Assembly (NCBI RefSeq): GCF_040712315.1
Contig: NC_134023.1
Location: forward strand, 11,541,442 to 11,605,441
Reading direction: 5' to 3'
Source of the DNA: Castanea sativa
Lineage: Eukaryota > Streptophyta > Magnoliopsida > Fagales > Fagaceae
DNA: 64,000 bases
The notes under the pieces were generated by a model. It saw only the letters and a list, made by a program, of their open reading frames with translations. It searched no databases and was not told where the DNA came from. Below are positions 12,701 through 24,299 of this stretch, piece after piece. Numbering within the stretch: the stretch's first letter is position 1; each line of letters starts with the position of its first letter. The position numbers and the translations under genes are program-made.

Positions 12701-13072
12701 TAGGCCTGCTTTGTGGGCACACGGTCCCAAAGGCATGAGCATGTACTCCAATTTTGCAAGAGAATTTTTTGTGCATAAACAGTGGTGTGCAACTGGATTT
12801 GGAAAGTCCAAAATATGGTGCTGTTGAGAACTGTTTTTAGGTGCTACCAAATTGTGCTGCTAGTCTTAGTTTAGATGGGGATGGTTAATGGTTATATGGA
12901 TGTGTTGAGAGTAATTAAGGTGGTATCTTGTACAATGGATATATAGAATATCAGTTTAACATACATGTGAGGTCAAAAACCGTGAACCCTATATATGTAT
13001 ATGATTAGAATGTTGTATAATATTCTTTATCTCATCAAAAGCATTTTGGATGCGGCAATTTACTATTAATAA
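12701..13072. other. Intergenic, no gene seen
   Basis: Nothing recognisable on either strand in this short A/T-rich stretch. Confidence 0.5.
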
Positions 13073-13073
13073 C

Positions 13074-13603
13074 AGAAAATTGCATTTACGGTCCCTCAAA
13101 TATGAGGTCGATTCAATTTTGGTCCTTCAAATTTTCAAAATCTAACAGTTAGTCCTCTTCGTCTATTTTTCCATTAGCATGAACCAAAATAAAACCGATC
13201 CCATATTTAAGGTAATATAAAATCCTGATTTCATATTTAAGAGACTAAAATCGACCCATATTCTAAAGGACAAAAAATGCAAGTAAGAAATGGATGTAAA
13301 GCAATAAATGGACCATAAAAAGATGCTAAAGCAATTACAAAAAATTGCATTTACGGTCCCTCAAATATAAGGTCGATTCAATTTTGGTCCTTCAAATTTT
13401 CAAAATCTAACAATTAGTCCTCTTCGTCTATTTTCCATTAGCATGAACCAAAATCAAACCAATCCCATATTTAAGGTACTAAAAAATCCTTACTTCATAT
13501 TTAAGAGACTAAAATCGACCCGTATTCTAAACGACCAAAAATGCAAGTAAGAAATGGATGTAAAGCAATAAATGGACCATAAAAAGATGCTAAATTGTTA
13601 CAG
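13074..13603. repeat. Two-copy tandem repeat, period about 265 bp
   Basis: The block starting attgcatttacggtccctc at about 13078 recurs at about 13343, and each copy ends with ggaccataaaaagatgctaa. The copies differ by few substitutions. The phrases about ggtccttcaaat and ttagtcctc resemble the ends of plant Mutator-like elements, but no inverted partner was found. Confidence 0.9.
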
Positions 13604-13702
13604 ATTAAAAAATTGAAGGACCAAAATGGCATTGATTTGGGGTCCTGGGAATTGGGATGGGTTCACATCATCAGGGACAAACCCAGGATTTAAAGCTAGG
13701 GG

Positions 13703-13811
13703 AGCCAGAGATAAGCAAAAAAAATCAAAAAAATCAAAAAAATTCACAACTGCATCCATGTATGTTGAATTTAAATCTTTTCTTTTGAAAAATAAAATCA
13801 AATATTGTAGT
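13703..13811. repeat. Dispersed repeat, left copy, cut by the gypsy LTR
   Basis: About 110 bp match 46631-46732 (gagataagc, attcacaactgcatcc, tgttgaatttaaat, aatattgtagt). Just upstream, gggacaaacccaggatttaaagc resembles the start of plant hAT-type transposons. The copy is broken at 13811, where the LTR begins; the other copy continues with taattttctcatg. Confidence 0.8.
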
Positions 13812-14613
13812 TGTAAGGGCACACGTTGCTCCCAAAACCCAAATGAAAGGTCAATGGTCCAAAGAGTCCAAAACAATGAATTTGTAAAGAGTGGGCTTGA
13901 AACTAAACTTTCAATGAGTTAGGTGGACAATGATCACAGTAGGTTAGTTGTTACTGGAAAGCATAAACAAACAGTTTTGGACATGAAAAGTCCTCCTCGG
14001 TCAAAGTCCGAGGAAGGTTGTTCTTATATATTTCTCTTAGAATTACAAAATTATAGCTCTTAAGTTTACAGTGATTTTTCTACAGATTATCTGATGATCC
14101 CCTTGTAATGGAATTTTTCTTCTTTATATTCCCCTTCCTTACTTCATCTCAGTCCTCCACGTGTAGATCAGATTGCTGGCTTTGATACTTGTCCCATTAG
14201 CACCTTCTTGAAGTCTTTGTGGGTAGTTGTAAGGTTGAATGTTACTGTTCAGGTATCACCTCCACATTAATGCGGCCATGAGGTTAGCTACAGAGCATTC
14301 AATGTAGTGGTAGCAGTTTTCTTCTCAGATATTTCCCAACTCTCTTTTGTCTTATCCCTATCTAATGTTTATCCTTGCTAGCATGATTGCTTGTTGCCTT
14401 GTTCTTGACGAAAAGTCGGACCTATGACCTCTACTCTGTTTAGCCGAAGGGGTACCTCTCCTCGGACAACATTTCCAGTTCCTTATGACCAGACTTCTTC
14501 CACGGACTATTAACCTATAGGACTCCATTATTATTTACCTATCCTCGGACTATCTAATGTCTTTGGACACGGCCCACGGCCCAATACCCATATTTGGGCC
14601 CTTCATCCCTACA
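13812..14613 (-). repeat. 3' LTR of the Tat-like element, 802 bp
   Basis: On the plus strand it starts TGTAAGGGCACACG and ends CATCCCTACA. It is recognisably related, in inverted orientation, to the solo LTR at 49082-49753: shared features include the caatgaatttgtaaagagtgggcttgaaac block, tccgagg phrases, the cattaatg.gg/gaacagta block and the final cccatatttgggcccttc. Confidence 0.8.
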
Positions 14614-14632
14614 ATAGCCCCTCGAAATTCCA
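14614..14632 (-). other. Polypurine tract of the Tat-like element
   Basis: On the minus strand GAATTTCGAGGGGCTAT directly precedes the LTR. A G-rich run at this place is what plus-strand priming requires. Confidence 0.55.
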
Positions 14633-15099
14633 CTCTTTTACTCCTCGGGAAAAAAGGGGATTTCGATTTCTTGGCAACTACCCTCCTCACTCTTATGTCA
14701 TTTCTTTCTGTGCAGGTGTCTTTTCAATTGCAAAGAGGTAAGCTCCTGACACTTCGGCATCTGGGACACTCCAACATTTATTTCATTCGGCGCCCTATCC
14801 CCCACGTCCGACGTGTGATAGAGATCCTAGGGTGGAGAAATTTCAAGGGGATTTGGGCAAGAACTCTCCCTCTTACTTTTCTCCTCCCTACATATATTGC
14901 TCGAAAATTCTGGCTGTTCCACTTTTTGCATCTTCAACTCTCAAGAACCAATCCGAGGAGCCCTTCTATACTTTTATAAGTTACCTTTAGTGTTTCTTCT
15001 TAAATTTAGGACATTTTCTTCCTCGTCCTCTTTAATTTACACCTCGTCACCCTAACACCCTCACTTACTTTTCAAATTGGTAGATTCGCTAGCTTAGTA

Positions 15100-17630
15100 G
15101 ACACCCCAAAAGGTATAGAGAGTTTTAAAGCCCGTTATCGTATTCCACCTGGGGTTTCCATCAGGTATTATCGTCAAGGGGAGTGGCATTCAGGGGGAGT
15201 GGTATGCCATGAGGCAAGAAAGGGAGGTAGTAGTCCCTATAATTGCCTTCATAGAGGGAGGGATGAGAATCCCTATAGGTAGAGTGATTAGGGACTACCT
15301 TATTGCCCACAGACTTTCTCCTACCCAGTGCGCCCCTAATGTGTTTAGGATTTTAGGTAGCATAGATGCTCTTAACGAAAAGATGGGTGTGAACCTCAAA
15401 GGCTAGGGATATTACTTGAAAACTAGGGTCCCCGCAGTCAGGCTAATATCATGTCTCATTGATACTAACAAGGGTATGAACAAGGATTTGTTAATTGTCT
15501 CAAGGGAGTGGCATGATGGACTTCATGGCCCAACACGAGATGGGATGCCAGGTAGGGTGTTTAGTTTTAGGTTTACTACTTTAACAATACCCTTTTTCTC
15601 ACTAACACTTTTTGTGCTTACCTTTTCTATCCTAATTTGTAAATTGGCTCTCGTTTATCTACCTATGTTTTATTCTAATATTGTTTTCATTTTTGATGAA
15701 TTTGCAGATAAGTACTCTGCGATCCCAAACTTTAGCCTTGTCAACGAGCCTAATCTGATGAGGATACTCAAATCTGAGATCTTCGTGCACACCGACGGGC
15801 AATTGCAGGCTGCTTACATAATCCTTGGCTACGATCCCATCTCCTCTAGCTTCTAGGCCCCTAAGTGCGTGATAAAAGCAAAAGACCCTCGATTGCAACA
15901 GATCAACATCGCAGTACTGGGCTTCCTCACTAGTTCTCCTCCAAAAGGCACACAATTGGTGGAATTACCTTCCAAGCGAATTGCCGAGGAAGAAGCAACC
16001 TCCTCCCATCCAATTCTCGAAGAAACAATGAAGGTAGTAGAGGTCTCTGACTTCGGAGAAGGTTTTAAAATTTTTTACTAGCGTCAGTCTCTAGAGCCTT
16101 TAGGCGCTAACTTCAGCCACCTTCCCTCCACACAAGTGAGTAGTGTCCAAGAAGCCCCCAATATCCCCAACGCAATGGTGCTACAACGCAAGTCTAAGAC
16201 AAGCCTTCTTGAGCTTCTAAAGTCCCATGCAAGAGGTACAGCACCAAAGGTGGCCATTCAAACCAAGCTTCCTACTCCCCTTCCCAGCCAAACTTCCCAA
16301 CCTAATCATGCGGATAAGAAGAGGAAGCAGGATCGGAAAGGCAAAGAGGTAGCTGAGGAGCGATAGGTCATTCCTTCCAAAGAGCCCGAGCCCAAGCCCT
16401 AGAAAGGGGCTAAAGTAGCAAGGGTAGCCCAGACGAGGTCCAAAGTGAAGAGGCCACAGTAGAGAGAGGGCATAATCGTAGCCCTAGGGTCCAAACTTGG
16501 AACCCTCCTTTGGTGCTGAATGGATCTCCCCTTCCCCTGGATTCCTCTATCAGGGACTTCCAGAAGGGGAAGGCAGGATATTTGGAAAATGCCTTAGAGC
16601 AGCCACTACTGTTACCTAATGACATGGCCGACTTAAGGACCATGAAGAAACACAAAGTGTTTCTAACTCTGAAGAGGGATCTTGCGTTGGTAAGTGTTTC
16701 CTTTTTTCTCCATTTTTTTTTACTAAGTGTTCCAATTATTTCACTTCATTTTTTTTTTTTTTTTAGAAATGCAATTCAAGCTGTGCATATGGCCGAGGAG
16801 CTGGTGAACAACTCCCACAGCCAAATGAAGGAGAAGGAGGGACGGCGAATAGCTGCCATGGATGCCTTTACTCTAGCTGAGTAGAGGATAAAGGACCTCA
16901 ATACCAAGTTGGCCAAGGCCATCAGAGAGAAGAAGAGTGCTAAGGCTGCTCTAGAAGGAGCTGAGAGACAAGTAGAGAGCCAACGCCAACAGCTGCACCA
17001 AACTAAGGATCAGCTTGCTATAGCTAAGGAGCAAATAGGGGCTCTAAAGAAAAAGCTAGAAGAGGCAGAAAAGGCTATGGACAAAGCTAAGCAAGCTGGG
17101 TACAAGGTAGAGGTATCAAAGACAGAGGAACACTTGAGGGCCCAAGTCACTGGGGTGTGTAAAGGCTACTGCCTCCAAGTATGGAATGCAGCATTAAACT
17201 AAGCTAGGGTGGATGCTTCTTCCCCACCTAGGAGGGCAGAGAATGCTTTCTATCCCCCAGCCCTTCGCATATCAGGCACCTCAAGCTCCCAGATTGAGGC
17301 CACTCCCTCAGCCCCTGAATCTAATCAAGATGCCTATGCTAATGCTGCTCCTCTACTACTCCCCCTAAGGAAGCTTAGCAAGCTAGTGCTGTGGAGAAAG
17401 AGAAAGAGCTAGTCAAAGGGACAGCCCCTAAGCCTACAAAGCTTCCACCTGCACCCAAAGACTCCTCCAAGGAGAAGGGAGCCTCCCAAAGCCAAGAACT
17501 GGTTTCTGGCAACTCTCCCCTTCACTGCCAAGGAGGATGCTAAGGGTAAGGGTTCAGCCTCCTCAATAATAGTGCCTGAAGTTCCTGCCAAGGCTGCAGC
17601 AAAAGCCAACTCTCCCTCCAAGACCAAATA
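15100..17630 (+). pseudogene. Antisense ORF of the Tat-like element (PF04195-like), decayed
   Basis: Plus-strand frames together look like one spliced gene of the family annotated as putative gypsy-type transposon or plant transposon protein. Frames at 15209-15406 (IPIGRVIRDYLIAHRLSPTQ, then ILGSIDALNEKMG) and 15416-15551 (DLLIVSREWHDGLHG) form the conserved part. A clean intron fits 15552-15707 (GTAGGG to TTTGCAG), rejoining at KYSAIPNF, and a second fits 16690-16766 (GTAAGT to TTTTAG). The C-terminal part (16768-17202) is a Lys/Glu/Ala-rich coiled coil, followed by a Pro/Ser/Ala-rich tail. In-frame stops (for example 15404-15406, 16364-16366, 17200-17202) make it defective. The function is unknown. 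Confidence 0.65.
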
Positions 17631-18119
17631 GGACCTTGGTTACGTTTTGTGGTTTTTTTTCTAAATGTATCTCTCTTTATAAGTACTTGTTGTTTATGTT
17701 CTTAAATATGTACTTTCTTTGCCTTTTCAAGGCATTACTTAATGAAAAGTATTAAATTCCTTTATGTTTCATTATGTTTGTGTAAAATCAAACATTATTT
17801 CCCTCCTAATTAGTACTTAATTGACATAAGCATAACTTATAGTTACTTTTGATATATCTTTATTCTTAACTTTGACAGATGTCCATGCCAGTTACAGTCT
17901 AAGTACTGCATTTCATATAATTAGTAACGTAATGGATTAACTTTTCAAGCTTATGACACTTAATAACCCATAATTTAACTTAATAACATATTTTGTGTAC
18001 CTAAGATAAGTAGCTCAAAAGGTTGTACCTCGAGAAAACTAGGCATATGATTCGAGGAAACTAGCATATTCAAGACTTCACTTAACACTCCATGTGGTAG
18101 TAGGTTTAGATAGTGGTAG

Positions 18120-19120
18120 GTGTTAATTTACTCGTGGTATGATGTCCAAGGAACCCAGACATAACCAAGATTCTGTTTAACACCTAGATGAATGAAGAGG
18201 AGAAAAAGTATGAGACGGATCTTTCTCTAGGAAGAACAACGGAGTGAGGTCGACGGATTGATACCGCAAGGATACATATAGGACGGATCTAATATTTGGT
18301 ATCCGACCAGTGTGAGTAGTTGTCATAAATTCTTAATCACACGATATGTTTGATGTGGCTTTGCTTTATCTCCACACAAGCGTGCACACCGGGAGTTCTT
18401 GCGGTACACGCTTGACCATAATAAAAAGACTCCTATATGGAAAGGAATTCTAAGAAATACGCAAAATCCACGAGTCACTCTCCTAAGAAGGAAAGAACTT
18501 CTTGATCAAGGCGTGAATCTAGGCCCAACGCAACTATAAATACCCAAAAACTCTCACAAAGCAAGGTACGCATAATTATCTCGACTCTGGCACTCTAGGG
18601 TTGTAAAAAATAAGATTCTAACTTGACCTTCGGAGGGTTTTTGGCCGGCACCACACCGGTGCTCTCTTTCAGGTCCTCTATTTTCCTTTTGCAGGCGTTG
18701 CTTTGGTTCGAGGAGTGCTTGCAGCTTACTGGTGATTTTTCGGCATCATCAATGAATAATTTAAAATATTAATTTACCTTGGGTATTTGGTCCTTACATA
18801 AATAAGTGGTGTTAATTTACCCAAGGTATGTGGTCCGAGGAGCCAGGCATGACCAATGTTCTGTTTAACAATTAGGTAAATAAGAGGAAGTACTAATTTA
18901 CCCAAGATATATGGTCCGAGGAGCCCAACATGATTCAGGTTCTGTTTAACACTTAGATAAATAAGAGGAAGTATTAATTTAGCCAAAGTATGGGGTCCGA
19001 GGAGCCAGGCATGACCAAGATTATGTTTAACACTTAGATAAATAAGGAGAAGTATTAATTACCCAAGGTGGTCCGAGGAGCCAAGCATGACCAAGGTTCT
19101 ATTTAATACTTAAAAGAATG
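18120..19120. repeat. Degenerate tandem array, 77-80 bp units
   Basis: Units share gtccgaggagccaggcatg, ccaaggttctgtttaaca and cttagataaataagagg. Clear units start near 18833, 18912, 18992 and 19068, with a diverged one near 18143 and a weaker one near 18040. The array lies between integrase and the antisense ORF. It is split by unrelated DNA at about 18211-18770. Confidence 0.85.
18211..18770. mobile_element. Insertion in the tandem array, LTR- or TRIM-like
   Basis: About 560 bp interrupt the array: units before and after can be joined across it. The inserted DNA has a TATA-like tataaataccc near 18535, a GC-rich hairpin region near 18646-18665 (ggccggcaccacaccggtg) and ctttcaggtcc. These look like a plant LTR or TRIM. 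Exact ends and target duplication were not resolved. Confidence 0.5.
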
Positions 19121-19179
19121 GAACACACAACATACAATATTATATACAAAAAATGTGGCAGTGGCCATTTATTAATAGT

Positions 19180-21612
19180 AATACCTTCATAGGTTATTTA
19201 CATTCCAAAGGCATGGTACAACATTTTCATGTAAATCTTCTAGAAAGTAAGCACCTATACCAGCTACTAAGGTAATACAATATGGCCCTCCCAATTGGGC
19301 CCCAACTTTCCTCATGTTGGATTCTTTACAGTACCCACAACTTTTCTCAATACTAAGTCACCAGGTGCTAACAGCCTTGCCCTTACACTGGTATCATATC
19401 CCTATTTGAGCTTCTGTTGATAATATGCTAGTTGAACCATGGTAGTTTCTCTTAGTTCTTTGACCAAATCTAGAGTTTTTTCCAGTAGACTATCATTGTT
19501 GTCTGGAGTGAACAAGGTCGTCCTTAGTGTTGGAAAGCCAGTCTTTACAGGGATCACAGCCTCAAACCCATAAGCCATTGAAAATGGTGTTTCTCCAGTT
19601 GACCAACGAGGAGTAGTTCGATATATCTAGAGAACATGTGGTAGTTCTTCCACCCATCTACCATTTGCCTCGTCCAACCTCTTCTTAAGTCCATTCACTA
19701 AAACTTTATTAACTGTCTCGGCCTGCCCATTCCCTTGGGGATAGGCTAGAGTTGAATATATGTTTCTAATGCCCAACTTACAGCAGTACCTCCTAAAAGC
19801 TTTACTATCAAATTGAAGCCCATTATCTGAGATGAGAGTGTGAGGAATCCCAAATCTAGTGACAATGTTTTTCCATATAAATTTCTTTGCATCCACGTCC
19901 CTAACGTTGGCTAGTGGCTTGGCATTTACCCACTTTGTGAAATAATCAGTGTCAACTAAAAGCCATCTTCGGTTTCCTGTAGCTTTAGGAAATGGTCCTA
20001 CAATGTCCAAGTCCCATTGAGAAAATGGTCATGGACTAGACAGAGGATTAAGGATATCTCCTGGCTGATGAATGTTTAGAGCAAACCTCTAGCATTAATC
20101 ACACTTCTTCACATACTCCCGTGCTTCTTTCTGTATACTTGGCCACTAATACCCCTAGGTAAGTTCCTTAAGAAATAGTAACCTACCTCCTATATGACTT
20201 CCACAGATTCCTTCATGCAGCTCCTCCAGAAGTGACTCCACTGCTTCAAGATGGACACAAAGTAAATATGGTTCAAAAAATGAACGTTTATACAACTTTT
20301 GCTCCTCGGACAACCAGAAACGAGAAGCTTTCCTCCGTATCTTTTCTGCTTCTCCCTTCTTATCATGCAAAGTACCTTCCTTGAGAAACAAGACCAAAGA
20401 CCAAAGGATCCATCCAACTAGGCTTGACCTTGATCTGGTGAACCTGGACCATCTCCTTCTCCTTGGTGGGCCTATGCAAATCTTCAACGAGTATAACTCG
20501 AGGTAAACCTTGTCCAGAAGCGGTCGCCAAAGTAGCTAGAGAATCGACATGTGTATTCCTGCTTCTCAGAATGTGTTGCAAAGTGAAAAACTCAAAATTT
20601 GACTGCAAGCACCTAGCTTGACTCAAATATCCTTACATTCTCAAATCCCTAACTTCCAATTCTCCCTTTACTTGGCCTACTACCAACCTTGAGTCCAAGA
20701 ACACCTCCACTGCCTTTCCTCCTATTTTCTGAATCATGGCCATCCCTACCAACAAAGCTTCGTACTCGGCTTCATTATTCGTGGCCGAGAAACCCAACCT
20801 TAAAGATTTCTCAATAGTGATCTTGTCTAGGGACACCACAACTAGTTCTACACTAGATCCTCTTTGATTAGCTGCACCATCAACATACAATTTCCAGGTT
20901 AAAGGTACTTGTAGAGAGATCATTTCAACTGGTTTTCCTCCTAAATTTTTCCCTACGCCCTCCATTTCTACTGTAGATTTAGTAAATTCTACAACCAAAT
21001 CTACAAGAACTTGACCCTTAATAGAAGTCCGAGGCATATACTTAATGTCAAAAGCCCCCAAAATTGTTCCCCACTTGGCAATTCTCCTCGTATAATCAGC
21101 TTTTCGGAGCAATGACTAAAGAGGAAGTTAGGATAAAACCACAATTGTGTGAGCTTGAAAATAATGAGGGAGGTTCCACGTGGCATGTATCATAGCCAAA
21201 ATAGCCTTCTCCAATGGCAAATAACGAACCTCTACTTCGTATAGTGACTTGCTCACGTAATAAACTAGTCGTTGTACTCCATTGTCCACCCTTATTAGCA
21301 CTAGGCTAACTGCATGAGAGGCCATAGCAATATAGGCGAAAAGAACCTCTTCCTCCTCGGGCCTGGTCATAATGGGTGGCCGAGAAAGATAATCCTTAAG
21401 CTGCTGAAAGGCCAAGGCACACTCTTCAGTCCATTCAAATCATTTCCATTTGTACAACAATTAGAAGAAAGGCCTACACCTGTCTGCGAACCAAGAGATA
21501 AATCAGTTCAGGGCTACAGTTATTCCTGTCAACTTCTGGACTTCCTTGGGATTCTGAGGAGGTTGTAGATTGTTAATTACTTTAATTTGATCAGGGTTGA
21601 CCTCATGGAAGT
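19180..21612 (-). pseudogene. gypsy pol remnant: RT end, RNase H, integrase
   Basis: Minus-strand fragments in order. 21128-21612: end of RT with KVNPDQIKVINNL-like start and the LAFQQLKDYLSRPPI, LPLEKAILAMI motifs. 20633-21112: RNase H of the plant type (LYVDGAANQRGS, NNEAEYEALLVGM, DSRLVVGQVKGE). 20155-20626: RNase H to integrase linker and the H2C2-like zinc-binding region (LHEGICGSHIGGRLL). 19627-20010: integrase core with MDIVGPFPKA, DYFTKW, PHTLISDNGLQFDS and PQGNGQAE. 19180-19620: C-terminal part with GETPFSMAYG. Numerous stops and frameshifts separate the pieces, so nothing can be translated as a whole. Confidence 0.9.
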
Positions 21613-23014
21613 GGAGACTTCTAGTTGATGTGTTGATATGTCTTAAGTGTGTAAAACATATTGAACTGGACCGCTGTGAGATTAATTATTCAAAGAATTA
21701 TTAATCTCACGACTTCTAATTTCATAAACTCTCAATCCTGAAAGGATAGTGAACCCGATCATGAAATGTAGGTTACTTTGATATATCAAAAATGGGATCT
21801 AGTTTAACGGTCAAAACCTCAGTATGTTGGGTAACTACATGTAGTGTTGAGAGAATACATATTCTCAAGATAGAATCCATAATCTCTTTCTATAGAGACG
21901 CAAAATATCCCCTTGAGATAAGTTTAATGAGAACTGGTTATTTATGGCTAGCCTTTTTAGTAAAGAGTTACTAAAGTTTTTTTTTATTATTGAAATTAGA
22001 TTTCATAAATATGAATAACTAAAATATTAAAACAGGTACTCAAGGAATAAAATAGTTGTTTACAAAGTGACAGTTTATTATGACTTTGTTCACTATGGAT
22101 ATTTCATGGAGGGGTCAAATGATATCATATTAGAGTCTTGGGATATAATTTATTAGTAAGGCCTAGAGTGAAATTATATTTCCATAGTGGTAGTTGTTAA
22201 ATAATTAATAGTAGCTTTGGGCTTGTTAAGAGTTGATAGATAAGTTTGAGGCTCCTTGGAGCTACAGCCTTATTAGTCCCTTTGGTCCCATATCAAGCCA
22301 CACACTTAAGCCCAATTGGATCGGCTCAAAATGCTAACTCAATTAGATAATCAGTATTTATTTAATAAGAGTTATTAGATAAAGTAATTGCCAAGGCAGT
22401 TAAAACATACGATTAAAAGAAGAGAAAATAGTTTTTCATTAAAGAATCTTGGAAATACACTTTTCCAAAGGAAAAGCAATGTACATAAGAACTGATTGAG
22501 AGACCACTCATCTTAGGCACTATGTGGAATTGGGATGAAGATTGAAGGTATTCTTAAGTTTTTTTTTTTTTTTTTTTTTTGAATTTCACTGCATCAAGTT
22601 TACATGTTATCTCTCATAAATGAAGTAGATCCTTGCATTGCTTCCATTGTGGGTTTTGTATGAGATGCAAAACCAGTTTTTCCCACATTATAAGTATATA
22701 AACTTGCTGGTTAGCCATAGCATTGTTTTGTGGCTTCTGTTTTTTATGAAGAAAGAGTTTAAATCCTTTCTTTACATAAATCTTCGCTATAGCTACAGTC
22801 AATAGTGAGTGCACTTTTGCTTATGTTCAAAACCTCATTTCCCATCTTTAATCATGAGAACTATGATGTTTGGAACATGTAAATGAAGATACTTTTCATC
22901 TCAAAAAAAATTGTATGATGAACCTTCTACTCTAGAAGAGTTGACAATATGTACGGCAAAAAATAAGGGTATATTACTTGTTTTACTCTAATGCAACTCC
23001 CATTGAACTACCTT
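21613..23014. other. Repetitive non-coding DNA of unknown origin
   Basis: No gene was recognised. The stretch 21640-22150 (gtgagattaattattc, tctcacgacttctaat) reads like non-coding retroelement sequence, but no ends could be placed. A T-run of about 22 occurs at 22559-22580. A 66-residue minus-strand frame at 22614-22814 has no convincing features. Confidence 0.5.
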
Positions 23015-23023
23015 TTGAAAACC

Positions 23024-23128
23024 AAATCAGGATCCTCTCCATTTCCCTTTGAAATGGAGAGTGTCCATTTCACGGTGGGGATTTGTTTGAAGAAAGATCA
23101 ACGCTCAAAATACTGCCACGTCAATTAA
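23024..23128 (+). repeat. Left TIR of the MULE
   Basis: Inverted partner of 29912-30015. Similarity fades after ccacgtcaat, which is also the innermost shared phrase of the right TIR. Confidence 0.9.
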
Positions 23129-23205
23129 AAGGGAAACACACACTTTAACTGGGGTTAAGCACTTAACTAGGAGGGTTGTTTAACTCAACCGGAAAAAATC
23201 TACTG

Positions 23206-23246
<41 letters not shown>

Positions 23247-24299
23247 CTTTTAGGAGGGAAAAGCGAAACAGTGGTGTATCAGCCTATCTCTCACATTCAA
23301 AGCTTCACAAATTTTAACCAAAAAAAAAAGCTTCACAGAAGGTTCAGAGAACAAGTGAAATAGAGGTATATCTTGTTCAAAGCTTTTAGGAGGGAAACGT
23401 GAAACAACTTAAAGCTTCACAGATTTTAACCCAAAAAAAAAAAAAGCTTCACGGACAGGATCTGAGAACAAGTTCAGAGACAAATCTATTTCTATCTTGC
23501 CAAAACAGAGGTATATCCGTAAAACTTGTTTATGCTTATCTTATTTGATGTTTGATCATTTTTCTGCATTTATATTGTTGTCTTGGTGAGTTTATGTTGT
23601 TGTTTTGGTAGCTGGTTGCAAGTTAGAGTTTATCTGAATTTTTATTTTTAATTTTTTGAGATAAAGATTGAATCTTTATAATGGTTGGATGATTCTTGGT
23701 GTATCTTTTTTTAATTTTTTGAGAAAAAGATTGAATCTCTTTTTTTTTTTTGTGAGATAAAGATTGAATCTTTACTCTGTCTCATTTACTTCTTTTGTTT
23801 CAATTCATTATTACTTCTTTTGCATATCTCTCATTTCTTGTTATCTATCTATTTGTGCTGCTTAATCATGATTGTTAAAAGAAAAATCATTCATCGATTT
23901 TCCATTTTTAGGAACTGAGGCAATTCAAAAAAAAAAAACAGAAGAAGAAGTTAATTAAGATATGTTAATGTCATTTAATTGCTGAGTTTTTGTATAGGAT
24001 TTTTGTTTGCCAATAAGTAGGTCGAAAGATTTTGATATTTCAAAATAATAATAATAATAATAAGGGAGACGAATATCTAATTAAGTGAGGTTTAGTAACT
24101 ACAGGATCTATGAATTGTGTCCTTGTTTGATGGTGCTATGTGAAGTACACAGTTGATTTTTTTTTTTAATAATTTTACGTGTGGATTTTTTTAGATTTGT
24201 TGTTATGAAGTTTATAATATTTTGAGTTACATAGTTAAGATATGTTATTTTTCTGTTAGTATTTTATAATAAATTTATGGTCAATTTTTTCTAGGGATA

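Larger units (their letters stand above)
13812..21612 (-). mobile_element. Ty3/gypsy retrotransposon, Tat-like, 5' truncated
   Basis: The element is read on the minus strand. Its 3' LTR is at 13812-14613, a purine-rich tract sits next to it, and pol lies at 19180-21612 in the order RT, RNase H, integrase from right to left. Between integrase and LTR lies a long non-pol region with an ORF on the opposite strand (15100-17630) and a tandem array (18120-19120). This arrangement matches Tat-lineage plant elements, which are known to carry extra antisense ORFs there. Gag, protease and most of RT are missing, and no second LTR or target duplication was found at the right edge. Confidence 0.8.

Noticed and set aside
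18774..18986. 70-residue minus-strand frame
   Set aside because: A translation of the 77-80-bp tandem units; no coding evidence.
22614..22814. 66-residue minus-strand frame, briefly considered a copia RT piece
   Set aside because: Only a few residues are suggestive; no catalytic or flanking RT motif.
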